From Amnibacterium kyonggiense (GTDB lineage Bacteria > Actinomycetota > Actinomycetes > Actinomycetales > Microbacteriaceae): a stretch of 64,000 nt of DNA. Position numbers and translations under genes: made by a program. Shown here piece by piece: positions 26,468 through 34,240 of this stretch (the stretch's first letter is position 1; each line of letters opens with the position of its first letter). The notes below the pieces were generated by a model. The model saw only the letters and a list, made by a program, of their open reading frames with translations. It was not told the origin of the DNA and did no database searches. The stretch is taken from NCBI RefSeq assembly GCF_004364555.1, contig NZ_SOAM01000002.1, positions 496,001 to 560,000 of the forward strand, read 5' to 3'.

Positions 26468-27193
26468 GTGCTGCGGCAGGGCGCGTCGACGCACTTCGAG
26501 GCGCCGTTCCTGTTCCTCCTGCTCGGGCGGGAACGGGCGCTGCTGCTCGACACCGGTGCGACCGCGGATCCGGAGGTCCTCCCGCTTCGGGCGACGATCG
26601 ACCACCTGCTCGCGACGTGGGTCGAACGGAACGGTGTCGAGGGGTCGTACCCGCTCGTCGTCGCGCATTCCCACGCGCACGACGACCACGTCGCGGGCGA
26701 CGGGCAGTTCGCGGATCGGTCGGACACGACGGTGCTCGGGCACGACGCGGCGGCGGTGGCGGGGTTCTTCGGGTTCGACGACGGACGGGCCGCGTTCGAG
26801 CTCGGCGGGCGGACGCTCGAGGTGCTCGCGACGCCCGGGCACGAGGCCGCCGCCATCACGGTCTTCGATCCGATGACGGGGTGGCTGCTGACCGGCGACA
26901 TCGTGTACCCGGGACGGCTGTACATCGAGGACGACGTCGCGTTCGCGCGGTCGCTCGACGTGCTCGTCGAGTTCGCGCGCACCCGTCCGGTGACGGCGGT
27001 GCTCGGCTGCCATGTCGAGATGTCGACGGCGACCGGCGTCGACTTCCCGGCCGGCACGATCGAGCAGCCGGACGAGCTGCCGCTCGCGCTCGCACCGGAG
27101 CGACTCGAGGCGATCCGCGGAGCGGCGCACCAGGCGATCGGTCGCCCGGGCCGGCACGTGCTCGACGACGTCGTGCTCGTCAACCGCGTCTAG
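26468..27193 (+). CDS. MBL-fold metallohydrolase (start uncertain)
   Basis: A metallo-beta-lactamase-fold enzyme (241 residues from GTG 26468) with LLLDTGATAD, the metal motif HSHAHDDHVAGD, TPGHEAAAITVFDP, LLTGDIVYPG and a late GCHVEMS. Conserved-looking sequence (LRVAWHDADTVVLRQG) continues upstream of the GTG in frame to about 26396. No ATG, GTG or TTG occurs there, only a CTG at 26384 overlapping the preceding gene. The true start may therefore be non-canonical, or the N-terminus may be slightly shortened. Its stop overlaps the convergent SDR gene's stop. Confidence 0.75.
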   Translation: MLRQGASTHFEAPFLFLLLGRERALLLDTGATADPEVLPLRATIDHLLATWVERNGVEGSYPLVVAHSHAHDDHVAGDGQFADRSDTTVLGHDAAAVAGFFGFDDGRAAFELGGRTLEVLATPGHEAAAITVFDPMTGWLLTGDIVYPGRLYIEDDVAFARSLDVLVEFARTRPVTAVLGCHVEMSTATGVDFPAGTIEQPDELPLALAPERLEAIRGAAHQAIGRPGRHVLDDVVLVNRV

Positions 27194-27981
27194 CCCGGCA
27201 GCCGCTGCTCCGCGACGCCGTTCCCGCCGTCGACGACGATCGTCTGGCCCGTGACGTAGGAGGCGCCCGGCGAGCAGAGCCAGGCGATGACGGAGGCGAC
27301 CTCCTCCGCGGTCCCGCTGCGGCCGGCGGGCACGAGGCGGCCCTCGGCGGCCTCCGACTCCAGCTGCGAGCCCGTTGCGATCCAGCCGGGCGCGACCGCG
27401 TTCGCGGTGATGCCGCGCGGCGCCTCGTCCACCGCGAGCGCGCGGACCAGGCCCGCCATGCCGGCCTTCGCGGCGGCGTAGGTCACATCGGCGCGCGACG
27501 CCATGACGGGGCCGGTGACGCTGCTCACCATGACCACCCGACCCCACCCGGCCCGGCGCATGCCCGGGACGGCGGCGCGGGTCAGGAGGAAGGCGCTCGT
27601 CAGGTTCTGCCGGAGGCCCGCCTCCCACAGCGCCGGGTCGACGGTGACGTCGCCGCTCGGCATGTCCTCGCCCGTCGCCACCATCCCGGCGTTGTTGACG
27701 AGGATCGCGGGTGCCGTCGACCAGGAGTCCGCGAACGCCGCGACGGCGTCCGCGTCGTCGAGCCGGACCACGGCGCCCTCCGCCTCGACGCGTGCCGCGC
27801 GGAGCTCGGCGACCCGGTCGTGGATCCGGTCCGTCGTCGCGGTGACGAGCACACGGGCACCGAGCCGCCCGAGCGCGAGCGCGGACGCGAAGCCGATGCC
27901 GGTCGGGCTGCCCGCACCGGACACGACCGCGGTACGGCCGGAGAGGTCGAGCGCACTGGGAAGCGGGAGGACGGCAGCCAC
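27190..27981 (-). CDS. short-chain dehydrogenase/reductase (SDR)
   Basis: A 263-residue classical SDR with the Rossmann motif TAVVSGAGSPTGIGFASAL, LVNNAGMVA, catalytic Ser in VMVSSVTG and YAAAK (YxxxK). GWIATG and the C-terminal GQTIVVDGGNG are typical of 3-oxoacyl-ACP reductase-like members. It uses NAD(P)H on an unknown carbonyl or alcohol. GTG 27981 is chosen because TAGCGT lies 7 nt upstream (leaderless); GTG 27990 is the alternative. The last bases overlap the convergent MBL gene. Confidence 0.87.
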   Translation of the reverse strand: MAAVLPLPSALDLSGRTAVVSGAGSPTGIGFASALALGRLGARVLVTATTDRIHDRVAELRAARVEAEGAVVRLDDADAVAAFADSWSTAPAILVNNAGMVATGEDMPSGDVTVDPALWEAGLRQNLTSAFLLTRAAVPGMRRAGWGRVVMVSSVTGPVMASRADVTYAAAKAGMAGLVRALAVDEAPRGITANAVAPGWIATGSQLESEAAEGRLVPAGRSGTAEEVASVIAWLCSPGASYVTGQTIVVDGGNGVAEQRLPG

Positions 27982-28073
27982 GACGGGCACGCTAGCCGCG
28001 CTCCGCCGGGTCCCATCCTGAGCAAGCGCCGCCAGCCGGTCGGCGCGCCTGGCGCGGCGTCGGCGGCCACCCC

Positions 28074-28126
28074 TAGGTTCGGGCGCGTTGGCAACGGAGC
28101 CGACCCACCCCACGTCCGTCGGCTCC
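28074..28126 (+). promoter_or_regulatory. putative amylase promoter and leader hairpin
   Basis: TAGGTT (28074-28079) is a plausible -10 box. The predicted leader contains a hairpin with 9-bp perfect arms (GGAGCCGAC 28096-28104 / GTCGGCTCC 28118-28126) shortly before the GAGGAGG ribosome site of the amylase gene. It could stabilise the mRNA or modulate translation. No clear -35 is seen. Confidence 0.4.
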
Positions 28127-28149
28127 TTCACCTCGATGAGGAGGATCCG

Positions 28150-29736
28150 ATGAACACGCCCGCTCCCCCGCCGAAGCCCTTTTGGCGACGCCGGCGCGCG
28201 CGAGCCGCGGTGGCCGCGGCAGCCGTGCTCGCCGCCGGGGCGCTCACGACGTCGCTCGTGCTGCCCGCGACGGCCTCGCCCGACCGCCCGAGGAGCAGCG
28301 CGACGCCCGTGCTCGCGAACCTCTTCGAGTGGAACTGGCCGTCCGTCGCGAAGGAGTGCACGACCCAGCTCGGGCCCGCCGGCTACAAGGGCGTGCAGGT
28401 CGCGCCGCCCCAGGACTCGACGAAGCGCACGGCGACCGGCAACGGCGCCGACGTGCTCCACCCGTGGTGGGAGGTCTACCAGCCCGCCGACTACGCGCTC
28501 ACGAGCCGGATGGGCACCGAGTCCCAGTTCAAGGCGATGGTGAAGACGTGCCGCGCCGCCGGCGTGAAGGTCTACGTCGACGCGGTCATCAACCACATGA
28601 CCGGGCAGGGCACCACCTCATACGGCGGCGCGACCTTCACGAAGTACTCCTACCCGGGCATCTACGGGCCGAGCGACTTCCACAGCTACCCGGGGAACTG
28701 CCCGGTGCCGCCCGCGGCCGGGTCGAGCGACCGCGAGGGCAGCATCCGCGACTTCAACGACTACCGGCAGGTGTTCGACTGCGAGCTGGTGGGCCTCTCC
28801 GACCTGAACACGGGGTCGTCGAAGGTGCGGAACACGCTCGCGGCGTACCTGAACAAGCTGCTCTCCTACGGCGTCTCCGGGTTCCGGGTCGACGCCGCGA
28901 AGCACATCGGGCAGACGGACCTGACCGCGATCGAGTCGAGGCTGCACCGGACGGTGGACGGCACCCGCCCGTACGTCGCCCTCGAGGTCGGCGCGGGCAG
29001 CCCGGGCCGTCTGAGTGCCGCGGCGTTCACCGGGCAAGGGCAGGTGCTCGGCTTCGACTACGCCTCCGCGCTGCAGAGCGCGTTCCAGTCGTACGACGAC
29101 GGCACCAGGCCGCGCAACGACGGCGACGTCGGGTCACTGAAGGTGTTCGGCGAGGCGTCCGGCCTGCTGCCGAGCGCCGACGAGCTCGTGTTCGTGCAGA
29201 ACCACGACACCGAGCGCAACGGCTCGACGCTCAACTACAAGGCCCCGAACAACCTGATCGCGACGCAGTTCATGCTCGCGTACCCGTACGGGACGCCGCA
29301 GGTCTACGCCGGCTTCACGTTCGGCTCGGACACGAACCAGTCGCCGCCCTCGAACGCCGACGGGTTCATCACGGACACGGACTGCAGCAGCACCGCCTGG
29401 AACTGCACGGACCGGCAGCTCGGGGTGAAGGGCATGGTCGGCTTCCACAACCGGGTCGGGCAGGCGCCGGTACGGAACTGGACGGACGACGGGGTGAACT
29501 TCGCGGCGTTCAGCCGCGGGAACCTCGGCTTCTTCGCGATGAACAACGAGACGACCTCGGTCACGAGGACGGTGCGGACCGGACTGCCGGCCGGCCGGTA
29601 CTGCGACGTGATCCACGGCGTCACGCACCGCGGAACCTGCTCGGGCCCGACGGTGCGGGTCAACGGGCGGGGGCTCGCGACGATCACGGTCGGCTCGTAC
29701 GACGCGGTCGCCTTCACGCGGAGCGATCGCCTCTGA
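28150..29736 (+). CDS. secreted alpha-amylase (GH13)
   Basis: A 528-residue exported starch-degrading enzyme. A twin-arginine-like basic start (FWRRRRARAA) precedes a hydrophobic signal helix (about 18-42). The GH13 barrel shows DAVINHMT (region I), GFRVDAAKH with the nucleophile Asp at about 246 (region II), ALEVGAG with the acid/base Glu at about 279 (region III) and FVQNHDTERN with the transition-state Asp at about 353 (region IV). The C-terminal 80 residues form the amylase beta-domain; no starch-binding CBM is seen. It resembles Streptomyces alpha-amylases. GAGGAGG precedes the ATG, and a long hairpin follows the stop. Confidence 0.92.
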   Translation: MNTPAPPPKPFWRRRRARAAVAAAAVLAAGALTTSLVLPATASPDRPRSSATPVLANLFEWNWPSVAKECTTQLGPAGYKGVQVAPPQDSTKRTATGNGADVLHPWWEVYQPADYALTSRMGTESQFKAMVKTCRAAGVKVYVDAVINHMTGQGTTSYGGATFTKYSYPGIYGPSDFHSYPGNCPVPPAAGSSDREGSIRDFNDYRQVFDCELVGLSDLNTGSSKVRNTLAAYLNKLLSYGVSGFRVDAAKHIGQTDLTAIESRLHRTVDGTRPYVALEVGAGSPGRLSAAAFTGQGQVLGFDYASALQSAFQSYDDGTRPRNDGDVGSLKVFGEASGLLPSADELVFVQNHDTERNGSTLNYKAPNNLIATQFMLAYPYGTPQVYAGFTFGSDTNQSPPSNADGFITDTDCSSTAWNCTDRQLGVKGMVGFHNRVGQAPVRNWTDDGVNFAAFSRGNLGFFAMNNETTSVTRTVRTGLPAGRYCDVIHGVTHRGTCSGPTVRVNGRGLATITVGSYDAVAFTRSDRL

Positions 29737-29748
29737 CCCTCCTGCAGT

Positions 29749-29795
29749 GATCCCCGACCAGCGCGCCCGGATCCGGGCCGCACTGGTCGGGGATC
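29749..29795. terminator. long near-perfect hairpin after amylase
   Basis: A 47-bp near-palindrome: GATCCCCGACCAG and its complement CTGGTCGGGGATC form a 13-bp outer stem. The inner sequence GCCCGG/CCGGGC continues the stem with a mismatch and a bulge. No T-run follows, as is usual for actinobacterial terminators. It lies 12 bp after the amylase stop. Confidence 0.65.
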
Positions 29796-29824
29796 GCCGC
29801 ATGAAGCCCGGCTACGGTGCCGGG

Positions 29825-30115
29825 ATGCCGACCGAGGACGCCCACTGGTTCGTGGTGGACGGCCGACGCTGGCGGAGGACCGACCCGGCGCTGCCGGAGG
29901 ACGTCGCCGCCGCCCTGCGGTCGCACCTCGGCTCCGCGCGGGCGACCGTCGGTGCCGCGTCGCGCCGCGGGGACGACGACGCGGTCGCTGCCGCGCGTCG
30001 CCGGGTCGGCATCGCGAAGCACGGCCTCGGCGAGCGCGGGCCGAAGTGGTGGGAGGAGCCGGTCGAGGCGCGCGTGCAGCGGGCGCGGGAGGCGCTGACG
30101 GAGTTGGAGGACTGA
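29825..30115 (+). CDS. small conserved cytoplasmic protein
   Basis: A 96-residue protein starting MPTEDAHWFVVDGRRWRRTDP, followed by helical Arg/Ala-rich sequence and GERGPKWWEEPVEARV. The pattern (a WFVVDGRRWRR strand pair, then helices) looks like a small conserved protein common in high-G+C actinobacteria, but no function is known to me. Leaderless start: TACGGT (29813-29818) 6 nt before the ATG. An ATG-containing frame extends upstream to 29747 through the hairpin and is not used here. Confidence 0.7.
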   Translation: MPTEDAHWFVVDGRRWRRTDPALPEDVAAALRSHLGSARATVGAASRRGDDDAVAAARRRVGIAKHGLGERGPKWWEEPVEARVQRAREALTELED

Positions 30116-30117
30116 CC

Positions 30118-30717
30118 TCAGCCCTTCGGCGTGCTCCCGGCCGTCGGTGCCGTCGAGGTCGTCGGCGGTACCGCGATGACCGTGGTGGACGGCGAAGGCG
30201 ACGGCGCCGTTGCGGGCGGCACCGGCGGTACGGGCGGGGTCGACTGCCGCACGCGGGCGAGCTCCTGCGTCCCGCGATTGGCGAGCCCGGCGGCCAGCGC
30301 ACCGGACAGCCCGGCGACGACGAGCGCGGACTTCGCGAACCCGATCCGGTTGCCGAGCCCGCGCCAGACGGCGATGCCGACGAACAGGCCGGCCGTGTTC
30401 CCGGCGGCGGCCGCGGCGCCGAGCAGGCCGACGCCCCGGCCGGCCGTGCGCGCCGAGGCCACGGCCTCGCGGCGGGCGTTCCCGAGCTCCTCCCGCAGCA
30501 ACGCCGACACGTTCTGCCCGACGCCCCCGACCGCGCCGCCGATCGCCGCGGCAGCCGCCCGCTGGGCGAGGTGCGCGGGGTTGCCGTCGCCCGCGCTGCG
30601 CGCCGCCCCGATCTCCTGCCGTACACGATCGCCCACCTCGTGGCCGACGCCTTGCACCAGCCCGCGGAGCAGGGAGGGGCGCTTCTCGGCGTCGGATCCG
30701 GTGTCGCTGTCGGCCAT
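30118..30717 (-). CDS. hypothetical membrane protein with Pro/Thr-rich tail
   Basis: A 199-residue protein. An amphipathic N-terminal half has glycine-rich helices (AAAAIGGAVGGVGQNV, GLLGAAAAAGNTAGLFVGIAVW). Two probable membrane-spanning glycine-zipper segments lie at about 105-130 and 140-160, then a disordered tail of Pro, Ser and Thr (TPPVPPVPPATAPSPSPS). It could be a small phage-holin-like or membrane-stress protein, but nothing firm can be said. An upstream in-frame ATG at 30735 is possible. Its stop is 2 bp from the end of the convergent gene. Confidence 0.6.
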   Translation of the reverse strand: MADSDTGSDAEKRPSLLRGLVQGVGHEVGDRVRQEIGAARSAGDGNPAHLAQRAAAAAIGGAVGGVGQNVSALLREELGNARREAVASARTAGRGVGLLGAAAAAGNTAGLFVGIAVWRGLGNRIGFAKSALVVAGLSGALAAGLANRGTQELARVRQSTPPVPPVPPATAPSPSPSTTVIAVPPTTSTAPTAGSTPKG

Positions 30718-30765
30718 CCGCCAACGATGGAGCATCCGCCGGGGAGCGGCGTGAGAGCGCCGGGG

Positions 30766-31266
30766 TCAGCGGCGGAGGTTCGCGAAGGGCAGGACGCCGT
30801 AGCGGTCGACGAAGTCGCCGAGCATGCGCGACTCCACGACGCCCGGGTCCTCATCGGTGACGTTCCAAGCGACCAGGAGGTCGTCGCGGTCGGCCAGCTG
30901 CCAGACGTAGCGGCCGCCCCAGTGCTTCGCGGCACCCCCGGCGCCGTGCACGACGTACTCGTCGAGCCGCTTCTGCAGGCCGCGCTTGCCGCCAGAGCGC
31001 TGCGTCGCCTTGCCGATGTAGACGACCTCCGGGCCCGGCACCCACTTCTTCGCGAGGACCTCCGCGGACACGGCGGCCGCGGTGCCGTTCCGCGGGCCGG
31101 CCGCGCTCTCGGCGAGGAACTCGGGCTCGCCGTGGGCCGTCCGCAGGACCACGTAGACGCCCGGTGCGGCGGGGACGTCGGCGGTCCGGAGGGCGGCGAA
31201 CGGCACGAAGCCGCGGAACCCGCCCTCCTCGAGGGCCTGTCGGGACCAGGGCTGCGCGTCGGACAT
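30766..31266 (-). CDS. stand-alone GIY-YIG-like protein
   Basis: A 166-residue protein with GIY-YIG-type signatures. PGVYVVLRT supplies the first strand, PEVVYIGKAT the second motif, an Arg-containing helix follows (GLQKRLDEYVVHG), and DPGVVESRMLGDF supplies the conserved Glu. The spacing between the two strands is unusually long (about 40 residues, EPEFLAESAAGPRNG), so it is a divergent member. GAGGAG lies before the ATG. It could be a small DNA nuclease; its domain type is shared with the helicase fusion at 4249-6009. Confidence 0.72.
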   Translation of the reverse strand: MSDAQPWSRQALEEGGFRGFVPFAALRTADVPAAPGVYVVLRTAHGEPEFLAESAAGPRNGTAAAVSAEVLAKKWVPGPEVVYIGKATQRSGGKRGLQKRLDEYVVHGAGGAAKHWGGRYVWQLADRDDLLVAWNVTDEDPGVVESRMLGDFVDRYGVLPFANLRR

Positions 31267-31452
31267 GGGTGCTCCTCGGGGCTCAGGGCCGGAGGACGGC
31301 GGCGGCCGCATCCGGCCGCGATGACGTTCGGCGACCGACAGGCCGCCTGCAGCACAGTCTCCGGTGCGGCCCCCGTCCGAGGGGTACGACACGCAGCGCT
31401 CGCGCGAGGTGCCGCGCACCCGCGCCGACGCGCCACCTCCTAGGCTCCCGCC

Positions 31453-31923
31453 GTGGCGCTGTTCAAGTCCCAGGAGGAACGCGAGGAGGACGCCCGCCGC
31501 CGGGCCGAGGAGGAGCGGCAGGAGGCGGCGCGCCTCGAGGAGCGCCGCCGCGCGGCGGCCGAGGCGGCGTTCGCGCACACGCCGATCGGCCGGGCGCGGA
31601 CCGCGTTCCGTCGCGGCGACCGCTACTTCCAGGCGGAGCTCGAGGTCAGCTCGCTCACCGGCGAGGCCTCCATGTTCGGGTCGTCCGAGAACGAGATCAC
31701 CCGGCGCGACGAGGAGCCCGACCTGCTCGGCCGCATCGAGGACGAGGGCTGGCGCCTCGAGCACGCCGGCTACGTGTTCGTCGAGACCGGCTCCACGTCG
31801 ACCGACCGCGTGTTCCTCAGCGGCCAGGGCACGGTGACTCGCGGCGTCGTGACGGGCGTGTACCTGTTCCGCCGCGCGGAGCCGGCCGGAGGCGCCGAGG
31901 TCAGTCCGTCGCCGGGTCGGTGA
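31453..31923 (+). CDS. hypothetical protein with charged coiled-coil start
   Basis: A 156-residue protein. Residues 6-45 are a highly charged Glu/Arg coiled coil (EEREEDARRRAEEERQEAARL). The rest is a compact alpha/beta domain with GEASMFGSSENE, LLGRIEDEGWRLEHAGYVFVETG and GVVTGVYLFRR. It is found alone with a leaderless GTG start (TAGGCT 6 nt upstream). The last 23 bp overlap the convergent hydrolase gene. Function is unknown. Confidence 0.7.
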   Translation: MALFKSQEEREEDARRRAEEERQEAARLEERRRAAAEAAFAHTPIGRARTAFRRGDRYFQAELEVSSLTGEASMFGSSENEITRRDEEPDLLGRIEDEGWRLEHAGYVFVETGSTSTDRVFLSGQGTVTRGVVTGVYLFRRAEPAGGAEVSPSPGR

Positions 31924-32641
31924 GGAACGCCGCGAGGTCCTCCGTGATCGCCGTGCGCACGGCGGCATCACCGATCGTGGGCGTGCCGTCGCCCGGCTGC
32001 TTCCCGTAGTCGCCGAACTGCGCGTGCACGGCGCCGTCGATGGTGTCGAGGCGCGCGTCCGCGGGCAGGAGGTGCCGCGCCGCGGCGATCTTGGTCGGCG
32101 TGCTCAGCCCGTCGCGGCTCCCCGCGATGCTGAGGACGGGGATCCGCCGCTGCGACAGGTCCGCGGCACAGTAGGAGCCGAGCAGCACGAGGCCGTCCGC
32201 CTGCCCGTCGGCGGCGTACTGGCACGCGCGCACCCCGCCGAGCGAGTGCCCGCCCACGAGCCACCGCTGGACGGCGGGGTCGTACCGCTCGAAGTCGCGG
32301 AGCGGCCGTTCCTCCAGGATCGCGAAGTTGAGCCGGGGTCGGACGATCACGATCCCGACGCCGCGGTCCGCGATGCCGGAGAGCTTCCAGGCGTACGCCG
32401 CGGCGTCGACGCGCGCGCCGGCGAGGAACACGAGGCCGATCCCCGTCGGGCGCTCCGGCGTCAGGACGACGGCGTCGCCGCGGTCGCGGTAGTGGACGGC
32501 CGGATCCGCCTCGACGGCCGCGAGCGGTCCGGGCTCGGCCTCCATCGGGTGCTCCGCCCACACGACGGCGCCGATCGTGGCGATCACACCGGCGGCCAGC
32601 GCGAGAACGCCGACCCGGCGGACGACGCGGCGCGTGCGCAT
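31901..32641 (-). CDS. exported/membrane-anchored alpha/beta hydrolase
   Basis: A 246-residue alpha/beta hydrolase. The N-terminus is a signal anchor (RVGVLALAAGVIATIGAVVWA). The fold shows LVFLAGARVDAAAY (oxyanion loop), the nucleophile elbow GGHSLGG, SIAGSRDGLS with the Asp and DGAVHAQFGDYG with the His. It probably acts as an esterase or lipase-like enzyme outside the cytoplasm. Its start overlaps the stop of the secreted HExxH protein gene (TGATG), so the pair is cotranscribed. Confidence 0.82.
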   Translation of the reverse strand: MRTRRVVRRVGVLALAAGVIATIGAVVWAEHPMEAEPGPLAAVEADPAVHYRDRGDAVVLTPERPTGIGLVFLAGARVDAAAYAWKLSGIADRGVGIVIVRPRLNFAILEERPLRDFERYDPAVQRWLVGGHSLGGVRACQYAADGQADGLVLLGSYCAADLSQRRIPVLSIAGSRDGLSTPTKIAAARHLLPADARLDTIDGAVHAQFGDYGKQPGDGTPTIGDAAVRTAITEDLAAFLTDPATD

Positions 32642-33624
32642 CAGTACCGGTGACCGTGCAGGAGGCGCTTCCCGGCGGCGAGCTCGGCCGCCGTGCAGTA
32701 CCCGCCGTAGCCGAGGTACCCGCCCGGGTTCACGGCCTGCGCGCCGCAGTCCGCCGCGTGCTCGACGGGCGTGATCCGCGCGTCCGGGCTCTCGAGCGGA
32801 TACGGCGTCGCGGTATCGGCCGGCGCCGTCCAGTCGGCGAAGCGGGTCGCCGCGGCGGCCTCCATGCGCTGCCAGCCCGCGGAGGTGCCGCCGTAGTTCA
32901 GCCACTGCCGCTCGTGGGAGCACTCGTGCAGGGCGACGGCGCGGACGTCGATCGGCCGGTAGCCGCGGACGGCGCCGTCGATGCGGAGCAGGAGCGCGCC
33001 GGTGCTGAAGTCGCCGGCCTTCGACGCGAGCGAGCCGACGTGCACGGCGGTCGCCGGGCAGTACGGCCGCACGGTCGTCCAGATCGACTTCGCCAAGCCG
33101 GTGTAGCGGCGCTGGTTCTCGACGACGACGTGCACGACGCGGCTGACGGAGGAGCCGCTGACCGTGCCGGCGGCGGTCGAGTACGGCGCGGAGCGGAGCC
33201 GGTAGGCGACCGTGCGCTTCGTCGCCTTCGTGGAGAAGGCCGGGGTGCGGACGACGAGCCCGTGGTCGGTCACGGACACCGTCGCGGTCGTGGTCGTCCA
33301 GCGGCCCGAGCCGATGCGGCGCTGCAGGGTGAGCCGCGGCTTCGCGCGCTCGCCCGTCCAGCGGACGGAGAACGAGCCGGTCAGCACGAGGCGGCCGCCG
33401 TTGCCGACGGTCGACGTCGTGCGGTTCCCGCCGCCGTCGAACGCGAGCGCGCCGAGCCGGTACTGCGTCACGCCGGCGGCGGGCGCCGCGGTCGCGGAGC
33501 GGAGCGCCGGGGCGGCCTCCGCGCCCGTCGCGACGCCGACCGCACCGACCAGCGCGCAGACGAGCGTCACGATCGCGGCGAACCGCGCGCGGCGTCGGGC
33601 GTGCGGGCGGCGGAGCTCGGGCAT
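32641..33624 (-). CDS. secreted protein with HExxH motif (putative metalloprotease)
   Basis: A 327-residue exported protein. It has a signal peptide (about 15-38, IVTLVCALVGAVGVATGAEAA), then a beta-rich region (about 45-180, with WTGERAKPRLTLQRR and VVHVVVENQRR). The C-terminal domain carries ALHECSHERQW (zincin HExxH, His/Glu/His at about 228-233). A later EHAADCGAQAVNPGGYLGYGGYC could supply a third ligand and disulfides. Zinc-metalloprotease activity is the best guess. It is followed with a one-base overlap by an exported alpha/beta hydrolase. Confidence 0.7.
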   Translation of the reverse strand: MPELRRPHARRRARFAAIVTLVCALVGAVGVATGAEAAPALRSATAAPAAGVTQYRLGALAFDGGGNRTTSTVGNGGRLVLTGSFSVRWTGERAKPRLTLQRRIGSGRWTTTTATVSVTDHGLVVRTPAFSTKATKRTVAYRLRSAPYSTAAGTVSGSSVSRVVHVVVENQRRYTGLAKSIWTTVRPYCPATAVHVGSLASKAGDFSTGALLLRIDGAVRGYRPIDVRAVALHECSHERQWLNYGGTSAGWQRMEAAAATRFADWTAPADTATPYPLESPDARITPVEHAADCGAQAVNPGGYLGYGGYCTAAELAAGKRLLHGHRY

Positions 33625-33712
33625 CGGTCGATCCCACCCGACGGGGGCACCCGGACGACAGCCCGCGTTCGAGTGCCGTGGACGCCGGAGGACCGGCCGG
33701 TGCCGACCGCGA

Positions 33713-34180
33713 TCAGTGCCGGCGCATCGCCTCGCGCTCCTGGCGGAGCATCCACACCGCGTGCTCGACGGTGGCCTCGACGGTCCAGACCGCGGCGCCG
33801 GCCTCCGGCCCGCGCAGCTCCGGCAGCCGCGCGATGCCGTACGCGAGCGGTTCGGCGAGGCGGATGCGCAGCACCCGGTCCTCGTACTCGAGGCCCTGCC
33901 ACTGCGACTCCTCGAGGAACAGCGGGAGGAGCAGCAGCACCGCGTCCGCCTGCGCGACGCGCGCGGCGGCGTGCTCCGCGTCGAACTGCCGCTCGAGCGC
34001 GAGGAGGGCGAGCTCCTGCTCGGTCAGGACGAGGGAGGCGTGCTCGTCGAGGCAGGCGAGCAGGTCCCGCTCGGCGTGCTCGAGCCGTTCCAGGCGGCGA
34101 CCGGTGACGCCGCGGCGCTCGCCCGCGAAGAAGCGCCGGATCACCTCGTCCGACCTCGGCACGCCCCGCACACCCGGCAT
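33713..34180 (-). CDS. hypothetical helical protein, paralogue of 21981-22511
   Basis: A 155-residue protein sharing two conserved blocks with the gene at 21981-22511: VTGRRLERLEHAERDLLACLDEH and VLLLLPLFLEESQWQGLEYEDRV. It lacks the charged C-terminal helix of that paralogue. It is mainly helical with no signal or membrane segment. ATG 34180 is used; GTG 34198 is an alternative with GGAGGG directly before it but too close. Function is unknown. Confidence 0.6.
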   Translation of the reverse strand: MPGVRGVPRSDEVIRRFFAGERRGVTGRRLERLEHAERDLLACLDEHASLVLTEQELALLALERQFDAEHAAARVAQADAVLLLLPLFLEESQWQGLEYEDRVLRIRLAEPLAYGIARLPELRGPEAGAAVWTVEATVEHAVWMLRQEREAMRRH

Positions 34181-34240
34181 GGGTCGAGTCTCGCTCACCC
34201 CTCCGACGACGTCACCCAGGGTGCACGGACAGCCGCGTGC

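Noticed and set aside
23600-27628. Single 1342-residue open frame across permease, MBL and SDR genes
   Set aside because: Only the part from 25153 leftwards has transporter sequence. The rest is a shadow of genes in other frames, open because G+C-rich codons rarely give stops.
26617-28149. Long N-terminal extension of the alpha-amylase frame
   Set aside because: The signal peptide begins at 28150 after a GAGGAGG site. The upstream part overlaps the SDR gene on the other strand and is Arg-rich noise.
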